Notes under the pieces: model-generated
Seen by the model: the letters and a program-made list of their open reading frames with translations, nothing else
The model's database searches: none
What the model was told of the DNA's origin: nothing
Position numbers and translations under genes: made by a program
Assembly (NCBI RefSeq): GCF_040182365.1
Contig: NZ_CP144460.1
Location: forward strand, 3,534,001-3,598,000
DNA from: Xanthomonas sp. 10-10
GTDB lineage: Bacteria > Pseudomonadota > Gammaproteobacteria > Xanthomonadales > Xanthomonadaceae
Length of the DNA stretch: 64,000 nt
Reading direction: 5' to 3'
In this document: positions 53,996-61,573 of the stretch, piece by piece
How the letters are laid out: each line of letters opens with the position of its first letter
Position numbering within the stretch: the stretch's first letter is position 1

Positions 53996-54733
53996 TCACT
54001 GCGCCTGCAGATACGCAGCGCCGCCCAGCTGGCGCGCCTGCCGCTGGATCCAGGCGGTGCGTCGCTGCACGTAGGCGCCGGGCCGGCGCGCATCGTAGCG
54101 GCGCGGAGAGGGCAATACTGCGGCCAGACGCGCCGACTCGGTGGGCGACAGGCCTGCCGCATCCTTGCCCCAGAACTGCCGCGCCGCCGCCTGCGCGCCA
54201 TAGACCCCGTCGCCGAATTCGGCCACGTTGAGGTACATCTCCAGAATGCGCTGCTTGGGCCACAACAGCTCGATCAACACGGTGTACCAGGCCTCCAGGC
54301 CCTTGCGCACCCAGCTGCGCCCCTGCCAGAGAAAGACATTCTTGGCTACCTGCTGACTGATGGTGCTGGCCCCGCGCACGCGCCCGCCACGCGCATTGTG
54401 ATCGCGTGCCTTCTCGATCGCCTGCAGATCGAAGCCGTGGTGCATCGGAAACTGCTGATCCTCGGCAGCGACCACCGAAATCGGCAGGCTGGCGGCGATC
54501 TGATCGTAATCGCGCCACTGCTGATGCAGGGAAAAGCTCCCATCCCCCTCGCCCCAGGCTTCCAGGTAGCGCCCGACCATCATGCTGCTGATCGGCGGGT
54601 CGACCACCCGCAGCGCCAGCACCTGCAGCACGCTCGCCGCAGCAAACAGCAGCGGCGCCGCCAGGATCCAGCGCAGCCAGCGCCGCCGCCGCGGTGGTGT
54701 CACCTGCTTGCCATCCAATGCATCCGTCCCCAT
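53996..54733 (-). CDS. mtgA: Monofunctional peptidoglycan transglycosylase
   Basis: 245 residues from ATG 54733 ([19 protein letters not shown]). One N-terminal TM helix (about 20-42), then a GT51 domain: catalytic '[16 protein letters not shown]' with E91, '[59 protein letters not shown]' with second conserved Glu, and '[17 protein letters not shown]'. Polymerises lipid II glycan strands without transpeptidase activity. Upstream of the GT2 and CBS genes, in an apparent three-gene operon. Confidence 0.95.
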   Translation of the reverse strand: MGTDALDGKQVTPPRRRRWLRWILAAPLLFAAASVLQVLALRVVDPPISSMMVGRYLEAWGEGDGSFSLHQQWRDYDQIAASLPISVVAAEDQQFPMHHGFDLQAIEKARDHNARGGRVRGASTISQQVAKNVFLWQGRSWVRKGLEAWYTVLIELLWPKQRILEMYLNVAEFGDGVYGAQAAARQFWGKDAAGLSPTESARLAAVLPSPRRYDARRPGAYVQRRTAWIQRQARQLGGAAYLQAQ

Positions 54734-54808
54734 TAGTTCGCTTCGACCTTCAATCACGATGCCTGCCGCATTATCCGGCAACCAGCGTCCCTTACGTCCG
54801 ATGTCTCC

Positions 54809-55699
54809 ATGACCGATCACGACCAGCTTTCCCGTTTCCTGCTGCCTGCCGCCGGCGTGCGTGGCGTCCATGTGCGTCTGACCAAGGCCTGGCACGATGT
54901 CCAGGGCGCGGCCGAGTACCCGCCTGCCGCGCGCCAGCTGCTGGGCGAAGCGGCAGTGGCGGCCGCCCTGTTCACCGGCCACACCAAGGTCGACGGGCGC
55001 CTGTCGGTGCAGCTGCGCGGTAACGACACCCTGCGCACACTGTTCGCCGAATGCACCGCTGCGGGCACCTTGCGCGGCATCGTGCAACTGGCCGAGGGTG
55101 CCGACGCGCCCACCGACCTGCGCGAGCTGGGCGAGGCCGCGCTGCTGGCGATCACCATCGAAAACCCTGGCCTGGCCCCCCGTGAACCGCAGCGCTACCA
55201 GAGCTTGGTGGGCATGCAGGCCCCGGATCTGGCCGAAGCCTTCGAGACCTATTTCCAGCAGTCCGAGCAGTTGCCGACCCGCCTGCTGCTGGCCGCCGGC
55301 CCGGATCAGGCCGCCGGCCTGCTGCTGCAGAAACTGCCTGGCGATGAAGGCGACAACGACGGTTGGACCCGCATCGGCGCCCTGTTCGACACCCTCGGTG
55401 CGCCCGAGCTGTTGTCGGTGGCCGGCGAAGACCTGTTGCACCGCCTGTTCCACGAAGAAGACCCGCAGTTGCTGGGCGGCAAACCGTTGAGCTTCGGCTG
55501 CTCCTGCTCTCGCGAGCGGGTTGCGTCGATGCTGGAATCGCTGGGTGAGGAAGAGGCGCGCGCAGCCGCCGAGGAGACCGGCGAAGTGGAGGTCCGCTGC
55601 GAGTTCTGTGGCCGCGAGTATCACTTTGCGTTGACCGAGTTGACCGTACTTTTCAGCAAGGCGCAGCCCTCTCAGCAGGCGCCGGAACGGTTGCAATAG
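54809..55699 (+). CDS. hslO: Hsp33 redox-regulated chaperone
   Basis: 296 residues from ATG 54809 ([24 protein letters not shown]). Cytosolic holdase activated by oxidative unfolding. The N-terminal domain shows '[35 protein letters not shown]'; the C-terminal redox switch has the zinc-binding cysteines C231-x-C233 ('GCSCS') and C264-xx-C267 ('CEFC'), in the required CxC...CxxC order. Divergent from mtgA over 75 bases. Confidence 0.97.
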   Translation: MTDHDQLSRFLLPAAGVRGVHVRLTKAWHDVQGAAEYPPAARQLLGEAAVAAALFTGHTKVDGRLSVQLRGNDTLRTLFAECTAAGTLRGIVQLAEGADAPTDLRELGEAALLAITIENPGLAPREPQRYQSLVGMQAPDLAEAFETYFQQSEQLPTRLLLAAGPDQAAGLLLQKLPGDEGDNDGWTRIGALFDTLGAPELLSVAGEDLLHRLFHEEDPQLLGGKPLSFGCSCSRERVASMLESLGEEEARAAAEETGEVEVRCEFCGREYHFALTELTVLFSKAQPSQQAPERLQ

Positions 55700-55818
55700 A
55701 TAGCATTGGCGGTGCGTTGTGGGGAACGCGACCACTTGTTAAATAATCATAAACGCCCTAGCATTCCCATTGCCCGCTCTCGGGAACTTAACAACTGCCC
55801 CTGGGTCTGAACTCTGGT

Positions 55819-56688
55819 ATGCGACACCTTCTGCGCCTTCCGCTCGCTTTGCTAGTTGCCCTTGCGGCAGCCACGGGTGTGCATGCGCAGTCGACGTCCC
55901 AGCAGTTGCGCGAGAGCACCATCCTGCCGGTGTGGAACAAGGGCAGCGGCAAGGTGGAGGCCTTTCTGTATCTGGAACCCACTGGCGAGCAGAAGGCCGG
56001 CGCGCGTTGGCACTTCGGCCGCAATTCGCTGGATGCCGCGTTCGGCCTGACCTCGGGCGATTCGCTGGGCCTGCTCTGCAATAGCAGCCGCGGCACCAAC
56101 ATCAGCGGTCTCGCCAGTCACTGCCTGCTCGCCGGCATTGGCGACGATGAAGAAGACAGCGCCGCCGCATCGCGCCGGGTTTCCGGAACGCTGGGCTTCA
56201 ATCGCGCCGGCGGCCGTGTAGGCGTCACCGCCGGCACCGGTCGCGACACCCTGCCGGCCTGGCTGATCGGCGCCGGCAAGGCACCACTGACCCGCGTCGA
56301 GCAGAACGATCTGACCGTGTTCGGCCAGAAGAACATCGGTCGCGAAGGCTTTGTTTCGATCGGTGGCACTTACGCCCGTGCGCGCCTGGTCCCGCTGGCC
56401 GACGTCTCTCCGGCCATCGCCGACCAGTGGGACAGCAAGACCCTGAGCGTCGGCGGCGGCTATGGCGCCTTTAGCGCCAATGTCATCGGCCGGGTCGTCG
56501 ATGTTCCCGGCCAGCCGGAAAAATGGGAAGGCCTGGGCCTGGGCCTGACCTGGCGCACCCCGTGGAGCGGACAGTTGACGGTCGGCGCGGAGAACGTCAT
56601 CTCGCGCGGCAAGAACCCGTTTGCGCCGAATAACGAGAGCAACAGTGACGGCACCATTCCTTATGTGAGGTATGAGCAAGACCTGTAA
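55819..56688 (+). CDS. Exported protein of unknown function, barrel-like
   Basis: 289 residues from ATG 55819 with clear signal peptide (MRHLLRLPLALLVALAAATGVHA|Q). I do not recognise the family. The sequence is rich in alternating Gly/aromatic/hydrophobic stretches ('GFVSIGGTYARARLV', 'SVGGGYGAFSANVIGRVV', 'GLGLGLTWRTPWSGQLTVGAENVISRG') suggestive of amphipathic beta strands of a small outer-membrane barrel, but it ends in Leu ('YVRYEQDL') rather than the usual terminal aromatic. An acidic loop 'GDDEEDSAAA' is near residue 110. Upstream DNA (55735-55760) is AT-rich and may be its promoter; a strong terminator follows. Confidence 0.7.
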   Translation: MRHLLRLPLALLVALAAATGVHAQSTSQQLRESTILPVWNKGSGKVEAFLYLEPTGEQKAGARWHFGRNSLDAAFGLTSGDSLGLLCNSSRGTNISGLASHCLLAGIGDDEEDSAAASRRVSGTLGFNRAGGRVGVTAGTGRDTLPAWLIGAGKAPLTRVEQNDLTVFGQKNIGREGFVSIGGTYARARLVPLADVSPAIADQWDSKTLSVGGGYGAFSANVIGRVVDVPGQPEKWEGLGLGLTWRTPWSGQLTVGAENVISRGKNPFAPNNESNSDGTIPYVRYEQDL

Positions 56689-56716
56689 GCCACTGACCCG
56701 AAACGAATTTCAAGAA

Positions 56717-56747
56717 CGCCACCGATCACACAATCGGTGGCGTTTTT
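56717..56747 (+). terminator. Intrinsic terminator
   Basis: Stem CGCCACCGAT (56717-56726) with ATCGGTGGCG (56733-56742), 6-base loop CACACA, then five T. It separates the exported-protein gene from the TonB-receptor gene, so the two are independent transcripts. Confidence 0.93.
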
Positions 56748-56929
56748 CGTTCAGGAACCTCCGAAACGGCACTTTTTCACGACTTCCTTCTTTTTCGTTA
56801 ACGGGACTTTAATTCCTGGCGCAACGCATATACCATCGGTTCACCCTGACGTTTTGGATCCGCTTCTTCGGAACCGCCGACAGGCAAACAACCCTTGGCA
56901 GTACCCAAGATCACTTGGAGAGAGAGCTA

Positions 56930-59782
56930 ATGAATTGCAAGTCCAACAAGCTGCGCGATGCAGTTGTCCTCGCGCTTGTCGTGGGTGTGGCCGGTACCGG
57001 TACCGCCATCGCTCAGGAAGCAGGCACCACCAACCTCGACAAGATCGAAGTGACCGGTTCGCGCATCAAGCGCGCCGACGTGGAAACATCGCAGCCGGTC
57101 TTCAGCATGAGCCGTCAGCAGATCGAATCGCAGGGTCTGACCTCGATCGGCGACGTGATCCAGAACATCAGCTCGGGTGGTTCGGCGCTTAACAGCAACG
57201 TCAACAATGGCGGCAACGGCGAGACGCGCGTCAACCTGCGCAACCTCGGCTCCAACCGCACCCTGGTGCTGGTCAATGGTCGTCGCTGGGTCGGCGGTAC
57301 GGGCCTGGGCGGCGCAGTCGACCTCAACACGATTCCGACTGCCGCCGTCGAGCGCATCGAAGTCCTGAAGGACGGCGCCTCCACGATCTACGGCTCCGAC
57401 GCCATCTCCGGCGTGGTCAACATCATTCTGCGCCAGAACTTCGATGGCGCCGAAGCAAATGCGTACTTCGGTCAGTACGACAAGGGCGACGGCAGCCGCG
57501 AGTCCTACGACTTCACCATCGGCTCGACCGGCGACCGTTGGCACGCCACCTTGGGCGTCGGCTACGTCAAGGAAGAGCCGGTGTGGGCGGGCGATCGTGA
57601 GATCTCCGCAGTGCCGGTCTTCGGAGCCGTTGCCGGCACCGGCAACAGCACCACGATTCCAGGTGGCCGTTTCGGCATCTTCGGACAGACCGGAACCAAC
57701 CCAACCACCGGCGCCCCTACATTCGGCGCAACGCGCTTCAATGGAACGCCCGGGTTCTCCATCACCAATAATGGTGGTACGACCTCGCGCAACTACACGG
57801 CTGCCGATAGCTACAACTTCGCACCCGCTAACTACCTGGTGACCCCGCAGGAGCGTAAGTCGGTATTCGCGGACGCCGGCCTGTCGATCACCGACAACGT
57901 GCGTTTCAAGACCACGGTGACCTACAACGAGCGTGAGTCGAGCCAGATCCTCGCACCGATGCCGGTCGTGCTGGGTCGCTCCGCGCCCGGCACCAACGGC
58001 GCAGACATTGTCATCTCTGCCAGCAACATCTATAACAACACCGGCCGCGACATCGATTACATCCAGTACCGCGCCGAAGAGACCGGCGGCCGTATTTTCA
58101 CTCAGAACGTCAAGACGTTCGGCTTCAGTGGCGCATTCGAAGGCGACTTCGAAGTTGGTCAGCGCTTCTTCAACTGGGAAGCCGGTATGTTCTACGGCAA
58201 GAACGACCAGACCGACCGCACCACTGGCCTGTTCAACATCTCCGCATTGCGCAACGCACTTGGGCCGTCGTTCGTCGACGCAAGTGGCGTCGCACGTTGC
58301 GGCACCGCTGCCAGCACCATCGACGGCTGCGTTCCGATGAACATGCTGAGCGGCCCGGGTTCGTTGACCCCGGAAATGCTGGGCTATGCCGGCTTCAATG
58401 CGCATGACCTGTACGGTTATGAGCAGAAGACCTACTTCGGCAATATCGGCGGCGAATTGTTCGATCTGCAGGGGGGCGCATTTGCATTCTCCTTCGGCGC
58501 CGAACACCGCGAAGAGTCGGGCTTTGACGATCCGGACGCACTGATCAACTCTGGCGACACCACCGGCAACGCGCGTACCGCCACCAACGGCGGCTACAAG
58601 CTTGACGAAGCCTACCTCGAACTCGCCGTGCCGCTGCTGGCCGACCTGCCGGGCGCACAGTTGCTCGACTTCAGCCTGGCGACGCGTTATTCGGATTACA
58701 GCAACTTCGGCGATACCACCAACAGCAAGTTCGGTTTCCGCTGGAAGCCGATCACCGACCTGATGATTCGTGGTAACTGGTCGCAGGGCTTCCGTGCACC
58801 GTCGATCAACGAACTGTTCCAGGGCGTGAGCGACACCTTCGAAGACGTGCGCGATCCGTGCGCAGGCTCCTTCAGCGATGGCTCGGTCAACGGGACCCGC
58901 CCGGGCTCGTGCGGCGCAGTGCCGGCGTACGCTCAGGCTAACCCGCAGGTGCGTACCGCCACTGGTGGCAATCCGAACCTGCAGCCGGAAACCTCCACGT
59001 CCAAGACGTTGGGCTTCGTCTACAGCCCGGGCTGGGTGACCGGTCTGGATATCTCGCTCGACTGGTGGAACATCGAGATCGAAGACGCGATCGACACGCA
59101 GACCGTGCAGGAGACCCTGGACAGCTGCTATCTCGCAGGGATCGCCAATGCCTGCTCGCTGATTCAGCGCGAGCCGACCGGCGAAGTCTCCAACCTGCTG
59201 GCCGTGCCCAACAACATCGCCAGGATCGAAGCCGAAGGCTACGACCTGACCGTGGGCTACCGCCTGCCGGATACCGCATGGGGCAGCTTCAGCGTGGTGT
59301 GGGATTCGACCTACATGAGCAAGTTCGTGGTCGAAAAGCCGCTGCAGGATCCGGAAACCCGCGTTGGTCTGTACCGTGGCGGTTCGGCACGTGACAACAA
59401 CTGGCGTATCCGCTCCAACCTGATGCTCAACTGGGAATTGGGCGATATCGGCGGCTCGGCCTCGATGCGTTACTACAGCTCGCAGGTTGAAAACTGCACC
59501 GGCGCCAATGTCGCGACCCCGGCAAACGTTGCATTGCTGTGCTCGGATCCGAATCGCGTGACCAGCGCGGGCGCCGCCCCCCGCAACCATGTTCCGAGCG
59601 TGACTTACACCGATCTGGCCGCTTACTGGAAGGCTCCGTGGAATGCTCGCGTCACCGTTGGCGTGAACAACGCTTTCGACCGCGATCCGCCGCAAGCTGC
59701 GACCGCGTTTGCCAATAGCTTCGACTCGCAGTACGAAATTCCGGGTCGTTTCTATTACATGCGCTACACCCAGAAGTTCTGA
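56930..59782 (+). CDS. TonB-dependent receptor (second)
   Basis: 950 residues from ATG 56930, preceded by a strong GGAGAGAGAG. Signal peptide MNCKSNKLRDAVVLALVVGVAGTGTAIA|Q, TonB-box-like 'DKIEVTGSRIKR', plug domain with 'SSGGSALNSNVNNGGNGETRVNLRNLGSNRTLVLVNGRRW' and 'VERIEVLKDGASTIYGSDAISGVVNIIL', then the barrel with 'SQGFRAPSINELFQG' and a C-terminal aromatic end (YYMRYTQKF). The plug type is that of the 900-1000-residue xanthomonad receptors annotated as Oar/BtuB-like; substrate unknown. About 180 bases of leader separate it from the previous terminator and its own terminator follows. Codon choice appears adapted for high expression. Confidence 0.93.
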   Translation: MNCKSNKLRDAVVLALVVGVAGTGTAIAQEAGTTNLDKIEVTGSRIKRADVETSQPVFSMSRQQIESQGLTSIGDVIQNISSGGSALNSNVNNGGNGETRVNLRNLGSNRTLVLVNGRRWVGGTGLGGAVDLNTIPTAAVERIEVLKDGASTIYGSDAISGVVNIILRQNFDGAEANAYFGQYDKGDGSRESYDFTIGSTGDRWHATLGVGYVKEEPVWAGDREISAVPVFGAVAGTGNSTTIPGGRFGIFGQTGTNPTTGAPTFGATRFNGTPGFSITNNGGTTSRNYTAADSYNFAPANYLVTPQERKSVFADAGLSITDNVRFKTTVTYNERESSQILAPMPVVLGRSAPGTNGADIVISASNIYNNTGRDIDYIQYRAEETGGRIFTQNVKTFGFSGAFEGDFEVGQRFFNWEAGMFYGKNDQTDRTTGLFNISALRNALGPSFVDASGVARCGTAASTIDGCVPMNMLSGPGSLTPEMLGYAGFNAHDLYGYEQKTYFGNIGGELFDLQGGAFAFSFGAEHREESGFDDPDALINSGDTTGNARTATNGGYKLDEAYLELAVPLLADLPGAQLLDFSLATRYSDYSNFGDTTNSKFGFRWKPITDLMIRGNWSQGFRAPSINELFQGVSDTFEDVRDPCAGSFSDGSVNGTRPGSCGAVPAYAQANPQVRTATGGNPNLQPETSTSKTLGFVYSPGWVTGLDISLDWWNIEIEDAIDTQTVQETLDSCYLAGIANACSLIQREPTGEVSNLLAVPNNIARIEAEGYDLTVGYRLPDTAWGSFSVVWDSTYMSKFVVEKPLQDPETRVGLYRGGSARDNNWRIRSNLMLNWELGDIGGSASMRYYSSQVENCTGANVATPANVALLCSDPNRVTSAGAAPRNHVPSVTYTDLAAYWKAPWNARVTVGVNNAFDRDPPQAATAFANSFDSQYEIPGRFYYMRYTQKF

Positions 59783-59818
59783 TAGGCAGTTCGGTTAAAC
59801 CGTAAAACCGTAAACAAA

Positions 59819-59850
59819 AGCCGCGATTCGAAAGAATCGCGGCTTTTTTA
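59819..59850 (+). terminator. Intrinsic terminator after the TonB receptor
   Basis: AGCCGCGATTC (59819-59829), tetraloop GAAA, GAATCGCGGCT (59834-59844), followed by a run of T from 59844 to 59849 and preceded by an A-run, so it could also end transcripts of the convergent tetR gene. Confidence 0.95.
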
Positions 59851-59904
59851 GTGGCGGTTGCTTTTATTGACTATCGTCTTGATACGTCTGGCGATAGCGC
59901 GGCT

Positions 59905-60513
59905 CTAGCCAGGAATCAGCGTTTGGATCACATGCTCGACGTAGGACTCGAAGTCTTCGCGGGCCTGCTTGGGTTGTTGCAGCTGCAGCGAGAGCTGCAG
60001 GAAACCGACATAGGCCGCGTAGGCCAGGCGCGCGCGGTGCTGGGCGTCGGTACGGGACAGGCCGGCCTGGCGGAACGAGGCGATCAGGTAATCGAGGCGG
60101 CGCTGCGAGACGCGGTCGATGACCGGGCGCACGGCCGGATGGTCGAGTGCCTTGAGCAACTCGCTGTAGATCACGTGCGGCGTGACTTCGTGGGCGACCA
60201 GTTGGAACAGCGCGCGCAGGCGTGCGCTGGGGTCGGGAACGTCTTCCAGGCTACCGAACACTTCCTTTTGTTCGAAGATTTCCCAGCGCTCCAGGGCCGC
60301 CTGCAACAGCGCGTCGCGCGAGGGGAAATGCCAGTAGAAGCTTCCCTTGGTAACGCCTAGCCGACGCGCCAACGGCTCGACGGCGACGGCTCCCACGCCC
60401 TGTTCGGCGATCAGGTCCAGCGCGGCCTGCGCCCAGTCGTCCGCGCTGAGACGGTTGCCGCGACCGGAACTGGCACGGGGTGTGGTCGGGCTGGATTCGG
60501 TGGTGTCGTTCAT
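59905..60513 (-). CDS. TetR family transcriptional regulator
   Basis: 202 residues from ATG 60513 (MNDTTESSPTTPRASSGRGNRLSADDW). The N-terminal HTH is 'AALDLIAEQGVGAVAVEPLARRLGVTKGSFYWHFPSRDALLQAALERWE', a typical TetR pattern. The C-terminal ligand domain is not assignable by sequence. It diverges from an alpha/beta hydrolase-fadE operon, and the intervening DNA holds a perfect palindrome, so it is most likely the repressor of that operon, responding to an acyl-CoA or fatty acid. That ligand is inferred from target genes only. Confidence 0.9.
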   Translation of the reverse strand: MNDTTESSPTTPRASSGRGNRLSADDWAQAALDLIAEQGVGAVAVEPLARRLGVTKGSFYWHFPSRDALLQAALERWEIFEQKEVFGSLEDVPDPSARLRALFQLVAHEVTPHVIYSELLKALDHPAVRPVIDRVSQRRLDYLIASFRQAGLSRTDAQHRARLAYAAYVGFLQLSLQLQQPKQAREDFESYVEHVIQTLIPG

Positions 60514-60614
60514 GGCGCGATTTAACCATACGCCTGAGTCAGTTGCAGTATGTATCATAAAAATGACAGACAACTGCCACTATTCAATGGCTTAACCATC
60601 CATACCAGAGAGTA

Positions 60615-60653
60615 TTGACAGCGGGCCGGCAGCCTCCATACCATTAGGTATGG
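60615..60653 (+). promoter_or_regulatory. Promoter and TetR-type operator of the hydrolase-fadE operon
   Basis: TTGACA (60615-60620) is a perfect -35; TACCAT (60639-60644) after 18 bases is a fair -10. Overlapping the -10 is a perfect inverted repeat CCATACC-ATTA-GGTATGG (60636-60653), the size of a TetR-family operator. A related half-site CCATACC occurs at 60600-60606. The operator includes the ATG at 60650. Confidence 0.8.
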
Positions 60654-61573
60654 TCACCTCTCCTTCTACGCTTGCCCCCCTTGCGGTCATGTCGCGCATC
60701 AGCGCTGGCGATGTGGAGTTGGCTGTGTCGGTACGGGGTGAGCCGCACGCACCAACCGTGTTGCTGGCGCATGGGTTTGGGCAGACGCGGCACGCTTGGG
60801 AAGCGACGGCAACCGCGCTGGCGCAGGCCGGCTACCGCGCACTTTCCTACGATGCGCGCGGCCATGGCGACTCAACCGTCAATGCAGTCGACCTGCCCTA
60901 TTCGCCAACACAGTTCACCGACGACCTGATCGTGTTGGCAGGCGAGCAGCCGCAGCCGCCGGTGCTGGTGGCAGCCTCGATGGGCGGCCTGTTCGGGCTG
61001 CTTGCCGAGGCGCGTTGGCCGGGGCTGTTTCGCGCGATCGTGCTGGTCGACATCACGCCGCGATGGGACACCACGGGCGTTGAGCGCATCCTGCGCTTCA
61101 TGACCGCGCATCCGGATGGATTCGCTTCGCTGGATGCGGCCGCCGATGCGATCGCCGCGTATCTGCCGCATCGCCCGCGCAAGACCGCACATCAATTGCA
61201 GGCATTGCTGCGTCAGCGTGCAGACGGCTATTGGCACTGGCACTGGGACCCGCGCCTGGTCGACGAACTGGCTAATCAGGATGCGCAACTGCAGCAGCAC
61301 GCCCTGGTGGAAGCGGCAGCGCAGGTGCGCTGCCCGATGCTGTTGATCAGCGGCGGGCGCAGCGACCTGGTCACCCCGGACAACATCAGCGAATTCCTGT
61401 CGATCGCCCCGCACGCGCAGCACGTGCAGCTGGCCGACGCCACGCACATGCTGGCCGGCGACGACAACACCACCTTTACCGCCACCGTGTTGCATTATCT
61501 GGACGCACTGCCCTCGGTTGGCACCATTGCAGCGTCCAACATCACCGAGCATGTCACTGGAGCAAGACCATGA
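60650..61573 (+). CDS. Alpha/beta hydrolase upstream of fadE
   Basis: 307 residues if ATG 60650 is used; ATG 60689 (MSRISAGDVELAV) would give 294 and a more typical N-terminus. Alpha/beta fold with 'TVLLAHGFGQTRHAWEATATAL', 'ALSYDARGHGDST', the nucleophile elbow A-A-S-M-G-G (first Gly of GxSxG replaced by Ala), acid in 'GGRSDLV' and His in 'DATHMLAGDD'. Possibly a thioesterase or esterase releasing fatty acids for beta-oxidation; this follows only from coupling to fadE, whose ATG overlaps its stop (ATGA). The predicted transcription start falls at or next to ATG 60650, so that start would require leaderless translation. Confidence 0.85.
   Translation: MVTSPSTLAPLAVMSRISAGDVELAVSVRGEPHAPTVLLAHGFGQTRHAWEATATALAQAGYRALSYDARGHGDSTVNAVDLPYSPTQFTDDLIVLAGEQPQPPVLVAASMGGLFGLLAEARWPGLFRAIVLVDITPRWDTTGVERILRFMTAHPDGFASLDAAADAIAAYLPHRPRKTAHQLQALLRQRADGYWHWHWDPRLVDELANQDAQLQQHALVEAAAQVRCPMLLISGGRSDLVTPDNISEFLSIAPHAQHVQLADATHMLAGDDNTTFTATVLHYLDALPSVGTIAASNITEHVTGARP

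Noticed and set aside
56927..59695. A 922-codon minus-strand frame opposite the second TonB receptor
   Set aside because: The receptor has signal peptide, plug, barrel, ribosome site and terminator; the antisense frame has none of these and is low-complexity.
60650..61573. Inactive hydrolase because the nucleophile motif reads AASMGG rather than GxSxGG
   Set aside because: Ala at the first position of the elbow is tolerated in active alpha/beta hydrolases, and Ser, Asp and His candidates are all present, so loss of function cannot be claimed.
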